A stretch of 64,000 nucleotides of DNA from Ch67 sp041395845 (GCA_041395845.1 JAWKZS010000001.1:186001-250000); one strand, 5' to 3'. Positions 26,941 through 36,187 are shown, numbered from the stretch's first letter. Translations and numbers: made by a program. The notes: a model not told the origin generated them from the sequence alone.

Positions 26941-28197
26941 ATGTCACGACGCAATACTGTTCCTTTTTTCATCGGTGGAACCCTGCTGCTGGCGGCACTG
27001 CCTGCCGCCCTGCAAGCCCAGACCGGCACCGTTTCCAGCAGTGAGTTCAACCCGGCCATCAGCCTGATTCTGGATGGCTACTATGCGGACTATCACGACG
27101 AATTCGAATTGCCCGGCTTCCAGCTGGGTGGCGAAGCAGGTCTTCCGGAGAAAGGTTTTGGCCTGGGCCATTCCGAGCTGTCCATCAGCGCCAATATCGA
27201 CGACCGCTTTTACGGCAGCGCGTCAATTGCCATTCACGAACACGATGGCGCCACCGAAACAGAACTCGAAGAGGCCTACATCGAAACCATCGGCCTGGGT
27301 AACGGTGTTACCGTCAAGGCCGGACGCTTCTTTTCCGGGCTGGGTTACCTGAACGGCCAGCACGAACATGCCTGGGATTTTGCCGACGCACCGCTGGTGT
27401 ACAGCGCACTGTTCGGCAATCGCCTTGCGGATGACGGCGTGCAGCTGCGCTGGCTGGCACCGGTGGATCTGTTCTTCGAGGTCGGTGCCGAAATCACCCG
27501 CGGCGACAGTTTTCCCAGTGGCGAAAACGACGGCAACGAAGGTCAGACCCTGTTCGCCAAACTCGGCGGCGATCTGACCCGCAATACCAGCTGGCAGATC
27601 GGTGTGTCCGCCTACCGCAGCGAATTCATCGAGCGCAGCGGTGAAGCCCACGCTCATGAGCACGAACATGAAGGTGAAGAAGAAGCGGCATCCTTTGGCT
27701 TCCATGCCGGCGAGGTCAGCATTGCCGGCGTCGATGCGGTATTCAAATGGGCACCCACCGGCAACAGCAAGGCGCAACAGCTGATCCTGCAGGCGGAATA
27801 TTTCCAGCGCAACGAAGAAGCCACCCTGGAATTCGCCGAAGGCACTAACAGCATGGAAGCGGATTATGACGGCGAACAGTCCGGCTACTATGTGCAGGCG
27901 GTGTACCGCTTCCTGCCCGCGTGGCGCGCCGGTATCCGCTATGACGCCATTGAGGCCGACAACACACTGACCGAACGTGAAGCCGATGGCGTGGATCTGG
28001 AGGAATTCCTCGAGGACACCGGCTTCGATAACACCGATACCATCAGCCGCCGCACCTTCATGGTGGATTATTCCCGCAGCGAGTTTTCCCGCATCCGCTT
28101 CCAGTATGGCTATCTGGATCTGCCGGACAACCGGGATGAACTGTTCATGATCCAGTACACCATGAGCCTGGGCAGCCACGGCGCCCACCGGTTCTAG
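26941..28197 (+). CDS. Outer-membrane beta-barrel protein of a metal-uptake cluster
   Basis: Start at 26941 (MSRRNTVPFF) with TTGGAG upstream gives 418 residues with a clear signal peptide ending ALQAQ. The rest alternates short amphipathic strands and turns and ends in a typical outer-membrane C-terminus (SHGAHRF, terminal Phe). A loop near residue 235 reads HAHEHEHEGEEE, a likely external metal-binding patch. It is followed at once by a ZnuA-like gene, so it is probably a porin for zinc or a similar cation. TonB-box and plug domain were not seen. Exact family not assigned. Confidence 0.82.
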   Translation: MSRRNTVPFFIGGTLLLAALPAALQAQTGTVSSSEFNPAISLILDGYYADYHDEFELPGFQLGGEAGLPEKGFGLGHSELSISANIDDRFYGSASIAIHEHDGATETELEEAYIETIGLGNGVTVKAGRFFSGLGYLNGQHEHAWDFADAPLVYSALFGNRLADDGVQLRWLAPVDLFFEVGAEITRGDSFPSGENDGNEGQTLFAKLGGDLTRNTSWQIGVSAYRSEFIERSGEAHAHEHEHEGEEEAASFGFHAGEVSIAGVDAVFKWAPTGNSKAQQLILQAEYFQRNEEATLEFAEGTNSMEADYDGEQSGYYVQAVYRFLPAWRAGIRYDAIEADNTLTEREADGVDLEEFLEDTGFDNTDTISRRTFMVDYSRSEFSRIRFQYGYLDLPDNRDELFMIQYTMSLGSHGAHRF

Positions 28198-28205
28198 GAG
28201 GCAAC

Positions 28206-29099
28206 ATGCGTCTATGGATTTTCGTTACCCTGCTGCTGGTTTCGACCAGCAGTCAGGCCCGGCTGAACGTATTTGCCTGCGAACCGGAATGGGCGGCGCT
28301 GACCGCGGCCCTGGCGGGAGACAAGGCGGAGATTTTTACCGCGACGACTGCCCTGCAGGACCCTCATCACATCGAGGCACGGCCAAGCCTGATCGCACGG
28401 ATGCGCAAGGCGGATCTGGTGGTGTGCAGCGGTGCCGAGCTGGAAACCGGCTGGTTGCCGCTGCTGCTGCGTGCGTCCGGCAATCCGCGGGTGCAGTCCC
28501 GGCAACCGGGCTATTTCGAAGCGGCCATGCAGGTGGAACGCCTCGGCATCCCGGAACGGCTGGATCGCCGCGACGGTGATGTGCACAGCCAGGGCAATCC
28601 CCATGTGCATCTGGACCCGCGCCGGCTGCTGCAGATTGGCGCGGCCCTGAGCCAACGCCTGCAAACCATCGACACAGCGAACGCGCCGTTTTATCAGACG
28701 CAGCTGCAGCAGTGGCTGGCGGACTTCACTGCCCGCATGGCGCGCTGGGAACAGCAGGCGATCACGCTGCGCGGCAAAGCCGTGGTGGTGCAGCATGACA
28801 ACTGGGCCTATCTGGTGGACTGGTTGCAGCTGACGCAGGTTGCCACCATCGAACCGCGGCCGGGCATTCCCCCCAGCGGTGCCGACCAGAAACGTCTGCT
28901 GGAGACCCTGAGCAAGCAGAAGCCCGCGCTGATCCTGGCCGCCACCCATGAAAATCCCAAGGCGGCCCACTGGCTGGGCAAGCAACTGGGCGTACCAGTA
29001 GTGATTCTGCCGTTCACGGTGGGTGCCGATGACGCGACCCAGAATCTGCCGGCGCTGTTCGACCGCACCCTGCAACTGCTGGGGGCTGGTGCACCATGA
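28206..29099 (+). CDS. ZnuA-like metal ABC transporter substrate-binding protein
   Basis: Periplasmic cluster A-I (TroA/ZnuA) binding protein. 297 residues: signal peptide ending SSQA, N-lobe with LNVFACEPEWAALTAAL, candidate metal-ligand segments DPHHIEARPS and NPHVHLDPRR, an LVVCSGAELETGWLP segment, and a C-lobe with VVVQHDNWAYLV and ATHENPK. It has no long His-rich loop. Begins eight bases after the barrel gene and overlaps the permease gene by four bases (ATGA). Confidence 0.9.
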   Translation: MRLWIFVTLLLVSTSSQARLNVFACEPEWAALTAALAGDKAEIFTATTALQDPHHIEARPSLIARMRKADLVVCSGAELETGWLPLLLRASGNPRVQSRQPGYFEAAMQVERLGIPERLDRRDGDVHSQGNPHVHLDPRRLLQIGAALSQRLQTIDTANAPFYQTQLQQWLADFTARMARWEQQAITLRGKAVVVQHDNWAYLVDWLQLTQVATIEPRPGIPPSGADQKRLLETLSKQKPALILAATHENPKAAHWLGKQLGVPVVILPFTVGADDATQNLPALFDRTLQLLGAGAP

Positions 29100-29851
29100 A
29101 CCTGGCGGATCTGACCATCCTGCTGCCGGCGCTGGTCGCCGGCTTTCTGGTGGTGTTTTCGCATGTGCCACTGGGGCGGGAAGTGGTACAGCGGGGCATC
29201 ATCTTTATCGATCTGGCGATTGCCCAGATCGCCGGCGTCGGGGTGATTGCCGCCCGCCTGCTGCATTTTGAATCCCCGATCGCCATTCAGCTGTTTGCCG
29301 CTACGGCGGCGCTGGCGGGCGCCCTGCTGCTGGCCTGGACCGACCGGCGCATGGGTGCGCTGCAAGAACCGCTGATCGGCGTGCTGTTTGTGCTGGCGGC
29401 CACCGGAGGCCTGATGCTGCTGGCACAGGACCCGCACGGCGGTGATGCCCTCAAGGATATGCTGGCCGGCCAGATCCTCTGGGTGGATACCGGGCAGCTG
29501 GCCTGGAGTGCGCTCATCCTGGTGCCCTGCGGACTGCTGTGGCTGCTGGCGGGCCGGCGCCTGGGCAACCTGGGGTTCTATGCCATCTTTGCCATCTGCA
29601 TCACCACCAGTGTGCAGCTGGTGGGGGTCTATCTGGTGTTTGCCACTCTGGTGATCCCTGCGCTGGCCGCCCGCCAATGGAACGGCCCCACGGGGCTGGG
29701 CTGGGCCTGGGTGATGGGCATGACCGGCTTCATGGCCGGCCTGTTCTGCTCGCTGCGCTGGGATCTGCCGGCGGCGCCGCTGATTGTCTGGTGCCTGGCA
29801 GTGCTGGCCTTGCTGCTGGGCACCACCCTAAACCGATCCCACACCGCATGA
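29096..29851 (+). CDS. ABC-3 family metal transporter permease (ZnuB-like)
   Basis: Inner-membrane permease for zinc/manganese-type uptake. 251 residues with about seven to eight transmembrane helices; family segments FIDLAIAQIAGVGV and FAICITTSVQLVGVYLVFATLVIPALAA are recognisable. The partner ATPase (ZnuC-like) is not adjacent on either side, so it must be elsewhere or borrowed. Translationally coupled to the binding protein. Confidence 0.9.
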   Translation: MNLADLTILLPALVAGFLVVFSHVPLGREVVQRGIIFIDLAIAQIAGVGVIAARLLHFESPIAIQLFAATAALAGALLLAWTDRRMGALQEPLIGVLFVLAATGGLMLLAQDPHGGDALKDMLAGQILWVDTGQLAWSALILVPCGLLWLLAGRRLGNLGFYAIFAICITTSVQLVGVYLVFATLVIPALAARQWNGPTGLGWAWVMGMTGFMAGLFCSLRWDLPAAPLIVWCLAVLALLLGTTLNRSHTA

Positions 29852-29969
29852 TCCGGCGGCACCTTTCCCGCCGGTGACAGTCAAATGAGTACCCGTACGC
29901 CCCATCCGTTGTTATCCGGAGCGTGGACCAGTAACCTTTCAACCATCACTCAACCAGGACGTTACCACC

Positions 29970-30845
29970 ATGAAAAACATCTGGACCATCTTCGCGATGA
30001 TCTTTGTCTTCGCCCTCACCACATCGCCGGCGGAAGCGAAAAAGTTCGGCGGCGGCAAGACCTTTGGCTCCACCCGCCAGACGGCACCGGCACAACCGGC
30101 CCCGCGCCAGGATGCCGCAACCCCGACCCAGAATCCTGCTGCCGGCGCTGCCGCTGCTACCGCGGGCAAGAAAGGCATGCTCGGTGGTCTGATGGGTGGC
30201 CTGCTGGCCGGTGGTCTGATCGCTGCCATGCTGGGGGGCGCGTTTGAAGGCATCCAGTTCATGGATATTCTGATCATCGGCCTGCTGGCGTTCGTATTGT
30301 TCAAGCTGTTGCGCCGGCGTCCGGCCGCTGCGGGGCCTGCACCCCAGCCCGCCTACAACGCGCCGGCACCGATGCCACAGGCTGATCAGCGCAGCGCGTT
30401 CGATTCGGTTCCGCCAGCCCGCGACACCCTGTTCGGCAATGGCGGCGGCTTTAGCGCATCCAGCGTACCGTTCAATCTGCCCGATGGTTTCAACCTGCCC
30501 GCGTTTATTGCTGGTGCCCGCGAGCACTATCGCACGTTGCAGGAAGCCTGGAACGAATGCGATATGGACGAAATCCAGGATTACGTAACGCCGTCCCTTT
30601 TCAACGATCTGAAAGCGGAACGCGCCACCTTGCCAGGCAAACAGCACACCGAAGTGCTTTATGTGGACGCCGAACTGGTACGAGCGGATTTTGACGGCGT
30701 ACAAGCGCAGGTGAGCGTCAAGTTCACTGGCCGTTATCGTGATACTGTTGAAGGTATTGAAGAGCCCATCACCGACATCTGGCATCTAGAGCGGGATCTG
30801 ACGCTGCCTGACGCACCCTGGTTCATTGCCGGCATCGAAGGCTGA
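29970..30845 (+). CDS. Tim44-like domain protein
   Basis: 291 residues: signal peptide (MKNIWTIFAMIFVFALTTSPAEA), Gly-rich and Ala/Pro-rich low-complexity region, two glycine-rich hydrophobic segments (about 68-108; LGGLMGGLLAGGLIAAMLGG and the following helix), a second Pro/Ala linker, and a C-terminal Tim44/TolB-like domain (about 165-291; AFIAGAREHYRTLQEAW, ending PWFIAGIEG). Bacterial Tim44-domain proteins are membrane proteins of unclear role. Monocistronic by spacing. Confidence 0.87.
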   Translation: MKNIWTIFAMIFVFALTTSPAEAKKFGGGKTFGSTRQTAPAQPAPRQDAATPTQNPAAGAAAATAGKKGMLGGLMGGLLAGGLIAAMLGGAFEGIQFMDILIIGLLAFVLFKLLRRRPAAAGPAPQPAYNAPAPMPQADQRSAFDSVPPARDTLFGNGGGFSASSVPFNLPDGFNLPAFIAGAREHYRTLQEAWNECDMDEIQDYVTPSLFNDLKAERATLPGKQHTEVLYVDAELVRADFDGVQAQVSVKFTGRYRDTVEGIEEPITDIWHLERDLTLPDAPWFIAGIEG

Positions 30846-30919
30846 TACCGGTCTTATCGCCGCGCTTGCCACCACAGGCAGCGCGGCCATCCTGCCTACC
30901 GCTTCCTGACCAATACCAC

Positions 30920-31357
30920 TCAGCTTTCCAGCCAAAATGTCACTGGGCCATCATTCACCAGCGCCACCTGCATATCGGCGCCGAATGTTCCGGTCGCAAC
31001 ATCCTGCCACTGCGCCCGCGCCTGCTGCACTACATACTTGTACAGCCGCTCGCCTTCTGCCGGTGTAGCACCCGATGAAAAACTCGGCCGCAGTCCTTTG
31101 CGGGTATCTGCCACCAGGGTGAACTGGGATACAATTAACAGACCGCCGTTGATATCACGCAGCGACAGGTTCATTTTTCCGTCGGCGTCGCTGAAGATGC
31201 GGTAGTTGAGCACTTTCTGCAGCAGCTTGTCGGCACGCGCTTCGTCGTCTTCCTTCTCCACGCCCAGCAACAGCAGAATGCCGGGGCCGATGCTGCCCAC
31301 CACATTGCCATCCACCGTGACACTGGCCTGGCGCACCCGCTGGATCAACCCTTTCAT
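30920..31357 (-). CDS. dtd: D-aminoacyl-tRNA deacylase
   Basis: Hydrolyses D-aminoacyl-tRNA, removing mischarged D-amino acids. Start at 31357 (MKGLIQRVRQASVTVDG) with AGGAG upstream gives 145 residues, the standard size. The two active-site motifs SQFTLVADTRKGLRPSF and NDGPVTFWLES are intact. Confidence 0.96.
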   Translation of the reverse strand: MKGLIQRVRQASVTVDGNVVGSIGPGILLLLGVEKEDDEARADKLLQKVLNYRIFSDADGKMNLSLRDINGGLLIVSQFTLVADTRKGLRPSFSSGATPAEGERLYKYVVQQARAQWQDVATGTFGADMQVALVNDGPVTFWLES

Positions 31358-31420
31358 TGGAACGCTCCTGTCAAACACCGTGGGCGATTGTAGCATTCCC
31401 GGTGCTGTGGACTGCAGGTA

Positions 31421-32374
31421 TCAGTGGGGTGTGTTCTGAATGGATTCAAAAGCACCCTGCAGGTACGACACGCGTCTGTACGCTGGATCGACCGACGCCA
31501 GAAAATCCGCTGGCGTTGCCTGTGTCTGAAAGAAGCGGTTGTCTTGATCCACAATGAGCTGTTCAATTTCCTGCACGACACTGCCCGTAGTGTCAGCTCT
31601 TGAAATATTGATGCAAGACAATGGGCGCGGAGACAAGCCACCATCCCCCAGGTATCCACCATTCACCAGGATCAATGAACCGAAATCAGCGGGAGATGCA
31701 TCCTCTGTCCATGCATCGGATACCTGTAACGCAGGCAGCCAGCTCGCCACTCTCACGACAAGAAAAACGCCCGTACTGACCGCCTCGAGCAGCACGACAT
31801 GCCAGATCCAACCTGCTTTTTTGTAAAAGCAGATGTAGTTGGGATTGCAGCATAGCCTGAATCCATGTCCCGCCATTTTTTGCACCAAGGAAGGGAACAC
31901 GTCAGGAAGTGTTTTAACGCTGACCCGCCGGTACGGAATGCCGCCTTGCGTTACGTCTGCCTCCAATTCACGAGCAACACCTTGGCGCTCATCCAGTGCA
32001 GCAGCAAGCTCAGTGGCCGCAGAAAACACGTCAAACCAGGGAAAAACAACATCCGAACACGCAGCCTGGATCGCGCATACGATCTGCTCGCTATCGCCAC
32101 CGAAAGAATGGTCATGATAATCCACTCCACCAGGTGATACCCGACCACCGACAAATGGCTGCCCAGCGTCAAATCGGGAAATCCCCTGGGCATCACTCGC
32201 AGTGCAGACATACGCTTCAACATACAGACTTTCATCAAACTTCGACCGGTGAATCAGGACATACTGGGAAACGTCATTCACAATACGCCCAAACTCACCT
32301 TGCCGGGTCTTGGCGAAGCCATGACCAGCGAGAGATTTTCCGATTTCAGTCAAAGCCTTTTTGTTGCCTGACAT
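31421..32374 (-). CDS. Uncharacterised protein, DUF4304-like
   Basis: 317 residues with no signal peptide or membrane helix. The N-terminal part (KALTEIGKSLAGHGFAKTRQGEFGRIVNDVSQY) resembles the DUF4304 pattern of a short helix plus strands, and a second similar stretch appears near 165-200 (FPSLVQKMAGHGFRLCCNPNYICFYKKAG), hinting at an internal duplication. The region is visibly lower in GC than its surroundings, which suggests horizontal origin. DUF4304-type genes often occur as immunity or orphan genes, but no toxin gene was found beside it. Function unknown. Confidence 0.7.
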   Translation of the reverse strand: MSGNKKALTEIGKSLAGHGFAKTRQGEFGRIVNDVSQYVLIHRSKFDESLYVEAYVCTASDAQGISRFDAGQPFVGGRVSPGGVDYHDHSFGGDSEQIVCAIQAACSDVVFPWFDVFSAATELAAALDERQGVARELEADVTQGGIPYRRVSVKTLPDVFPSLVQKMAGHGFRLCCNPNYICFYKKAGWIWHVVLLEAVSTGVFLVVRVASWLPALQVSDAWTEDASPADFGSLILVNGGYLGDGGLSPRPLSCINISRADTTGSVVQEIEQLIVDQDNRFFQTQATPADFLASVDPAYRRVSYLQGAFESIQNTPH

Positions 32375-32417
32375 TACCGATTAACCATATGAGCATGGAT
32401 TTGTTCAACTTCCACAA

Positions 32418-32804
32418 CTAATCGAGAAGACGCCACAGATCCAAACCCTGACGCTTTAGCAGCGACAAAGCATAGGGTAGCAATTCTCCGAATCGGGTGG
32501 TGTCGATATCATAACCTGCACCCACATCATCCAGATCCAGCTCGTCAAATCCCAACCCCATGGAAAGATCCACCGCCACACTGGTATAGAGATCCTCCAA
32601 CAGCAAGAACGCATCCTTTTGGGATCCAGGTGGCACACATCCCTGCTCCATACAGCGTTCCAGAAGGTAAGCCATGCTCACCCACTTGTTGATTTCGTCT
32701 TCATCAAAATGGTTTTCTTCTATGACTTTAGTGAAACCACCCTCGAAATGAAAATCGAGAGTGGTTTCAACGTAACGGCATTTTTGATCGCGGTTCATAC
32801 TCAT
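32418..32804 (-). CDS. Uncharacterised acidic protein
   Basis: 128 residues, strongly acidic, soluble, largely helical by eye, starting MSMNRDQKCRYVETTLDF (ATG at 32804; the second Met two codons later is an alternative). Acidic stretch DELDLDDVGAGYDIDTTRF near residue 95. No family recognised. It lies upstream of, and in the same direction as, the DUF4304-like gene with a 43-base gap, in the same low-GC patch; the two may have arrived together. Confidence 0.65.
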   Translation of the reverse strand: MSMNRDQKCRYVETTLDFHFEGGFTKVIEENHFDEDEINKWVSMAYLLERCMEQGCVPPGSQKDAFLLLEDLYTSVAVDLSMGLGFDELDLDDVGAGYDIDTTRFGELLPYALSLLKRQGLDLWRLLD

Positions 32805-32913
32805 GCGGATGGCCCATCAACACTCAGAATACTGTTTAGCGTAGCACGAACATCACACGAGGCTAAGACACGCACTTTTTATATAGCAGGCTATTGTGAG
32901 AAACAGCGAGACG

Positions 32914-34563
32914 TCAACAGACATACGTTGGCCCACTCCCTCCTTCCGGCGTCACCCAGGTAATGTTCTGGGCCGGATCCTTGATGTCACAGGTCTTGCA
33001 GTGCACACAGTTCTGACTGTTGATACGGAAGACCTGGGTACCATTTTCTGCCACCACTTCATACACCGCAGCTGGACAGTAACGCTGGGCCGGTTCAGCG
33101 AACTGCGGCAGATTCTGTTGCAGCGGAACTTGCGGATCAGCAAGGGTCAGATGGCAGGGCTGATCTTCTTCATGCTGGAGGTTCGCCAGATAGACTGACG
33201 ACAAGCGATCGAAGCTGATCACACCATCAGGCTTGGGATAAGTTATCGGTTGGCACTGGTCGGCGGATTTCAGGCAGGCGTGATCAGGCCGGTCATCCTT
33301 GAGTGTGATGGGAGTCTTTCCTTTCAACAGACCGTAGTCGATGAAACTGAACACCGATCCGAGCAACATGCCAAACCGGTGCATCGCCGGCGCAACATTG
33401 CGGGCTTTAAACAGCTCATCATAGACCCAGCTCTGTCGCAGGCGGTTTTCGATATCGACCAGATCCTCACCGCCCGGCGATCCACGCTGCAAGGCTGCAA
33501 AGATGGTTTCTGCCGCCAGCATGCCGGTTTTCATCGCCGTGTGATTGCCCTTGATCTTGGGATAATTCATGAAGCCCGCGTCGCAACCCGACAGCAATCC
33601 GCCGGGGAAGCTCAGGCGTGGAATGGCCTGAAATCCACCCTTGTTGATCGCACGGGCACTGTATTCCAGCCGGCATCCACCTTCGAGTAGCGGACGAATC
33701 AGCGGATGCTGTTTGAAGCGCTGCAGCTCCTCAAACGGACTCAGCCAGGGATTGGCGTAATTCAGATCGGTGATGAGCCCGAGCGAAACCCGATTACGCT
33801 CGAAATGATAGAGAAAGCCACCGCCACCGGTACCACTTGCCGCCAGCGGCCAGCCGAATGCATGCACCACTTTGCCGGGCCGGAATTTTGCCGGATCGAT
33901 TTCCCACACTTCCTTGATACCGATGGCGTAATGCTGCACCCCGCTGTCACGATCCAGTCCATAATCCCGGATCAGCTGTTTGCCCAGATGACCGCGACAA
34001 CCTTCAGCAAACAGGGTGTATTTGGCCAGGATATCCACGCCGGGTGTGAATCCGGTTTTCGGCTCGCCCTGACGATCACGCCCCATGTCGCCGGTGCGAA
34101 TGCCACGCACGATACCGGCGTCGTCGCGGATCAGTTCGCTGGCGGCAAAGCCTGGGTAAATTTCGACGCCCAGCGCCTCGGCCTGTTGCGCCAGCCAGCG
34201 GCACAGATGGCCAAGACTGATGATGTAATTGCCGTGATTGCGGATCACTCGTTCCGCCAGCAACGCCGGCAGCCGCACGCTTAACCGGGGCGACAGCAAG
34301 TAGTGGACTTCGTCTTCAGTTACAGACGTCTGGACCGGCGCACCGCGAGCCTGCCAGTCCGGAAACAGTTCATCCAGCGCGGTGGTTTGCAGCACTGCAC
34401 CGGATACCGAATGGGCGCCGATCTCGGCCGCCTTTTCCACCAGACAGACGCTGATGTCCTGCCCATGCTGTTGTGCCAGCTGTTTCAAACGGCAGGCTGC
34501 TGCCAGTCCCGACGGTCCACCACCCACGATTACCACGTCATAGTTCAGCTGTTCCCGTTCCAT
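32914..34563 (-). CDS. Electron-transfer flavoprotein-ubiquinone oxidoreductase
   Basis: Membrane-associated FAD and 4Fe-4S enzyme that passes electrons from acyl-CoA dehydrogenases via ETF to ubiquinone. Start at 34563 (MEREQLNYDVVIVGGG) with GGGAGA upstream gives 549 residues. The FAD-binding GGGPSGLAAACRLKQL motif is at the N-terminus, GCDAGFMNYPKIKGNH mid-protein, and the C-terminal iron-sulfur domain has CPAAVYE and NCVHCKTCDIKDP (four cysteine ligands). Fits with the fatty-acid oxidation genes elsewhere in the window. Confidence 0.95.
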   Translation of the reverse strand: MEREQLNYDVVIVGGGPSGLAAACRLKQLAQQHGQDISVCLVEKAAEIGAHSVSGAVLQTTALDELFPDWQARGAPVQTSVTEDEVHYLLSPRLSVRLPALLAERVIRNHGNYIISLGHLCRWLAQQAEALGVEIYPGFAASELIRDDAGIVRGIRTGDMGRDRQGEPKTGFTPGVDILAKYTLFAEGCRGHLGKQLIRDYGLDRDSGVQHYAIGIKEVWEIDPAKFRPGKVVHAFGWPLAASGTGGGGFLYHFERNRVSLGLITDLNYANPWLSPFEELQRFKQHPLIRPLLEGGCRLEYSARAINKGGFQAIPRLSFPGGLLSGCDAGFMNYPKIKGNHTAMKTGMLAAETIFAALQRGSPGGEDLVDIENRLRQSWVYDELFKARNVAPAMHRFGMLLGSVFSFIDYGLLKGKTPITLKDDRPDHACLKSADQCQPITYPKPDGVISFDRLSSVYLANLQHEEDQPCHLTLADPQVPLQQNLPQFAEPAQRYCPAAVYEVVAENGTQVFRINSQNCVHCKTCDIKDPAQNITWVTPEGGSGPTYVC

Positions 34564-34623
34564 GTCTGTTCTCCCGCTGTTGATCAAGCCACTCCAGACT
34601 AACGGGATGGCGGCCGCATAAAA

Positions 34624-34639
34624 TCACCCCCAGGGGTGA
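34624..34639. promoter_or_regulatory. Palindromic site between ETF-QO and thioesterase genes
   Basis: TCACCCC-CA-GGGGTGA, a perfect 16-base inverted repeat between two divergent genes, 61 bases before the ETF-QO ATG. Candidate operator; binding protein unknown. Confidence 0.4.
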
Positions 34640-34722
34640 AACGGATGAACAGGCTGCACAGTCGCATCGCAATCACGTACACTGCGGAGCGTTGCAGGCA
34701 GTTGAATACGGAGTGCCAAGCC

Positions 34723-35133
34723 ATGGCAGTAACCCCCACCGAAGCGGCGATCCCCAACCTGAGTCCTTATGCCGAATGGTTCGGGCTGCGGATTACCCAG
34801 ACCAACGATCAGACTGCCGAAGTGCAGATGACGGTGGAACCGCACCACCTCAACAAATTCGGCACCGGGCACGGTGGCGTGTGTCTGAGCCTGGCAGATC
34901 ATGCCTGTGGCGCCCTGCTGGCCACTATTGCCGCCGACGAATTCTATGCCACGGTGACGTTGAACTCGGCGTTTTATCTGCCGGTCAAACCCGGTGAATT
35001 GCGGGCCACCGCCCAGCTGATGGCGCGCACCCGCACCACCGCCCACATTGAAGCCACGGTCTATCAGCAGAACAACCTGCTTTTCAAGGCCAGTGGCAGT
35101 TTTGCCATTCGTCCGAAACGGAATGTCGTATGA
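34723..35133 (+). CDS. PaaI-type hotdog thioesterase
   Basis: Probable acyl-CoA thioesterase. Start at 34723 (MAVTPTEAAIPNLS) behind GGAG gives 136 residues. The hotdog-fold signature NKFGTGHGGVCLSLADHACGALL is present, with the catalytic-type Asp in LADHA, and SAFYLPVKPGEL follows. Substrate not predictable. Overlaps the next gene by four bases (ATGA). Confidence 0.88.
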   Translation: MAVTPTEAAIPNLSPYAEWFGLRITQTNDQTAEVQMTVEPHHLNKFGTGHGGVCLSLADHACGALLATIAADEFYATVTLNSAFYLPVKPGELRATAQLMARTRTTAHIEATVYQQNNLLFKASGSFAIRPKRNVV

Positions 35134-35543
35134 AGAAGCGCGTACTTTTTGTTTGTGTGGAAAATTCCAACCGCAGCCAGATGGCGGAAGCCTTTGCCCG
35201 CATGCTGGGCAGCGATGCAGTGGAAGCGTTCAGTGCGGGATCAAAACCCTCGGGCATCATCAATCCGAAAGCGATCCAGTACATGGCGGAGCTGGGTTAT
35301 GACTTGACGACCCATCACTCGAAAGCGCTGACGGATCTGCCAGCGGAACAGTTTGATTTTGTTGCCACCATGGGCTGTGGCGACAACTGTGATTTCATCG
35401 CCGCCCATCGCAAGGAAGACTGGCAGTTGCCCGATCCCAAACATCTGCCCGCCGAGGAATATCGCGTGGTGCGGAATCAGATCCGGGATCGGGTGCAAGG
35501 CATGCTGGAAGCGTTGGGCGTCACCACCATCCAGCCAGCGTAA
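35130..35543 (+). CDS. Low-molecular-weight phosphatase-fold protein, arsenate-reductase-like
   Basis: LMW protein-tyrosine-phosphatase fold of the thioredoxin-linked ArsC type. 137 residues with the P-loop CVENSNRS (Cys9, Arg15; C-x5-R) and a Cys83-x3-Cys87 pair in MGCGDNC, positioned like the redox cysteines of ArsC, then DPKHLPAEEYR. Thioredoxin-dependent arsenate reduction is the likely activity, but no arsenic regulator or efflux gene is nearby, so a different phosphatase role is possible. Coupled to the thioesterase gene. Confidence 0.82.
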   Translation: MKKRVLFVCVENSNRSQMAEAFARMLGSDAVEAFSAGSKPSGIINPKAIQYMAELGYDLTTHHSKALTDLPAEQFDFVATMGCGDNCDFIAAHRKEDWQLPDPKHLPAEEYRVVRNQIRDRVQGMLEALGVTTIQPA

Positions 35544-35544
35544 G

Positions 35545-35952
35545 TCAGCCTTTGGTTTTCGCCACGGTCGCAATCAAACGTGCATCCGCCAACGCTGCGG
35601 TGCGATGCACGGCGAGCTGCTGGTATTCCGGATTCATCACCATCGCCACAAACTGTTCGATCGACGGATAGCGCACCAGTAGCATTTCATCCCACTCTTC
35701 ATCCTCCGGCGCGATCACCGCCGCATGCGCCTTGGCCCATAAAACCACTTCGCCACCTACCGCGCTGACATGACGGAAGGCTTCCTGGCTGTAAATGGCG
35801 TAGGCCTCTTTTCCGCTCAAATCCGAGGCCTGATCCGGATAGGCCGCCTTGTCACGGAAGCGCAGCAGATTGAGCATGATGATCGGTACGCCGGCCGGCA
35901 CCTTGGCCAGGGCTTCTTTCATTTTGCCGGGGCGGGGATCAATGGCGGGCAT
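35545..35952 (-). CDS. DUF1330-family protein
   Basis: Start at 35952 (MPAIDPRPGKMKEAL) with AGGAG upstream gives 135 residues. A dimeric ferredoxin-like (dabb-type) fold is expected from VPIIMLNLLRFRDKA, EWDEMLLVRYPSIEQFVAMV and NPEYQQLAVHRTAALADARL, the DUF1330 pattern. Biochemical role unknown. It is convergent with the ArsC-like gene, the stops being one base apart. Confidence 0.85.
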   Translation of the reverse strand: MPAIDPRPGKMKEALAKVPAGVPIIMLNLLRFRDKAAYPDQASDLSGKEAYAIYSQEAFRHVSAVGGEVVLWAKAHAAVIAPEDEEWDEMLLVRYPSIEQFVAMVMNPEYQQLAVHRTAALADARLIATVAKTKG

Positions 35953-36187
35953 GGTGATGGCTCCTATCAGGGTCTTGTTTTTGTTCAGGTTAGCGGAGTG
36001 TAACAGTGGCACCGCCACCTTCCAGCAGGCAAATCCGCCGTTTCCTGGGTCATTTCATTCACTGACTAATCGCGCCAAAGCCAAAACATACAGCATTGTA
36101 TCCTCGCACAGCCGTTGCTAGCCTCGACGCATACTGGCCACTTTTGGCCGGCAGAATCCCGATGTTTGATCGAAGTGAGTGACAGCC

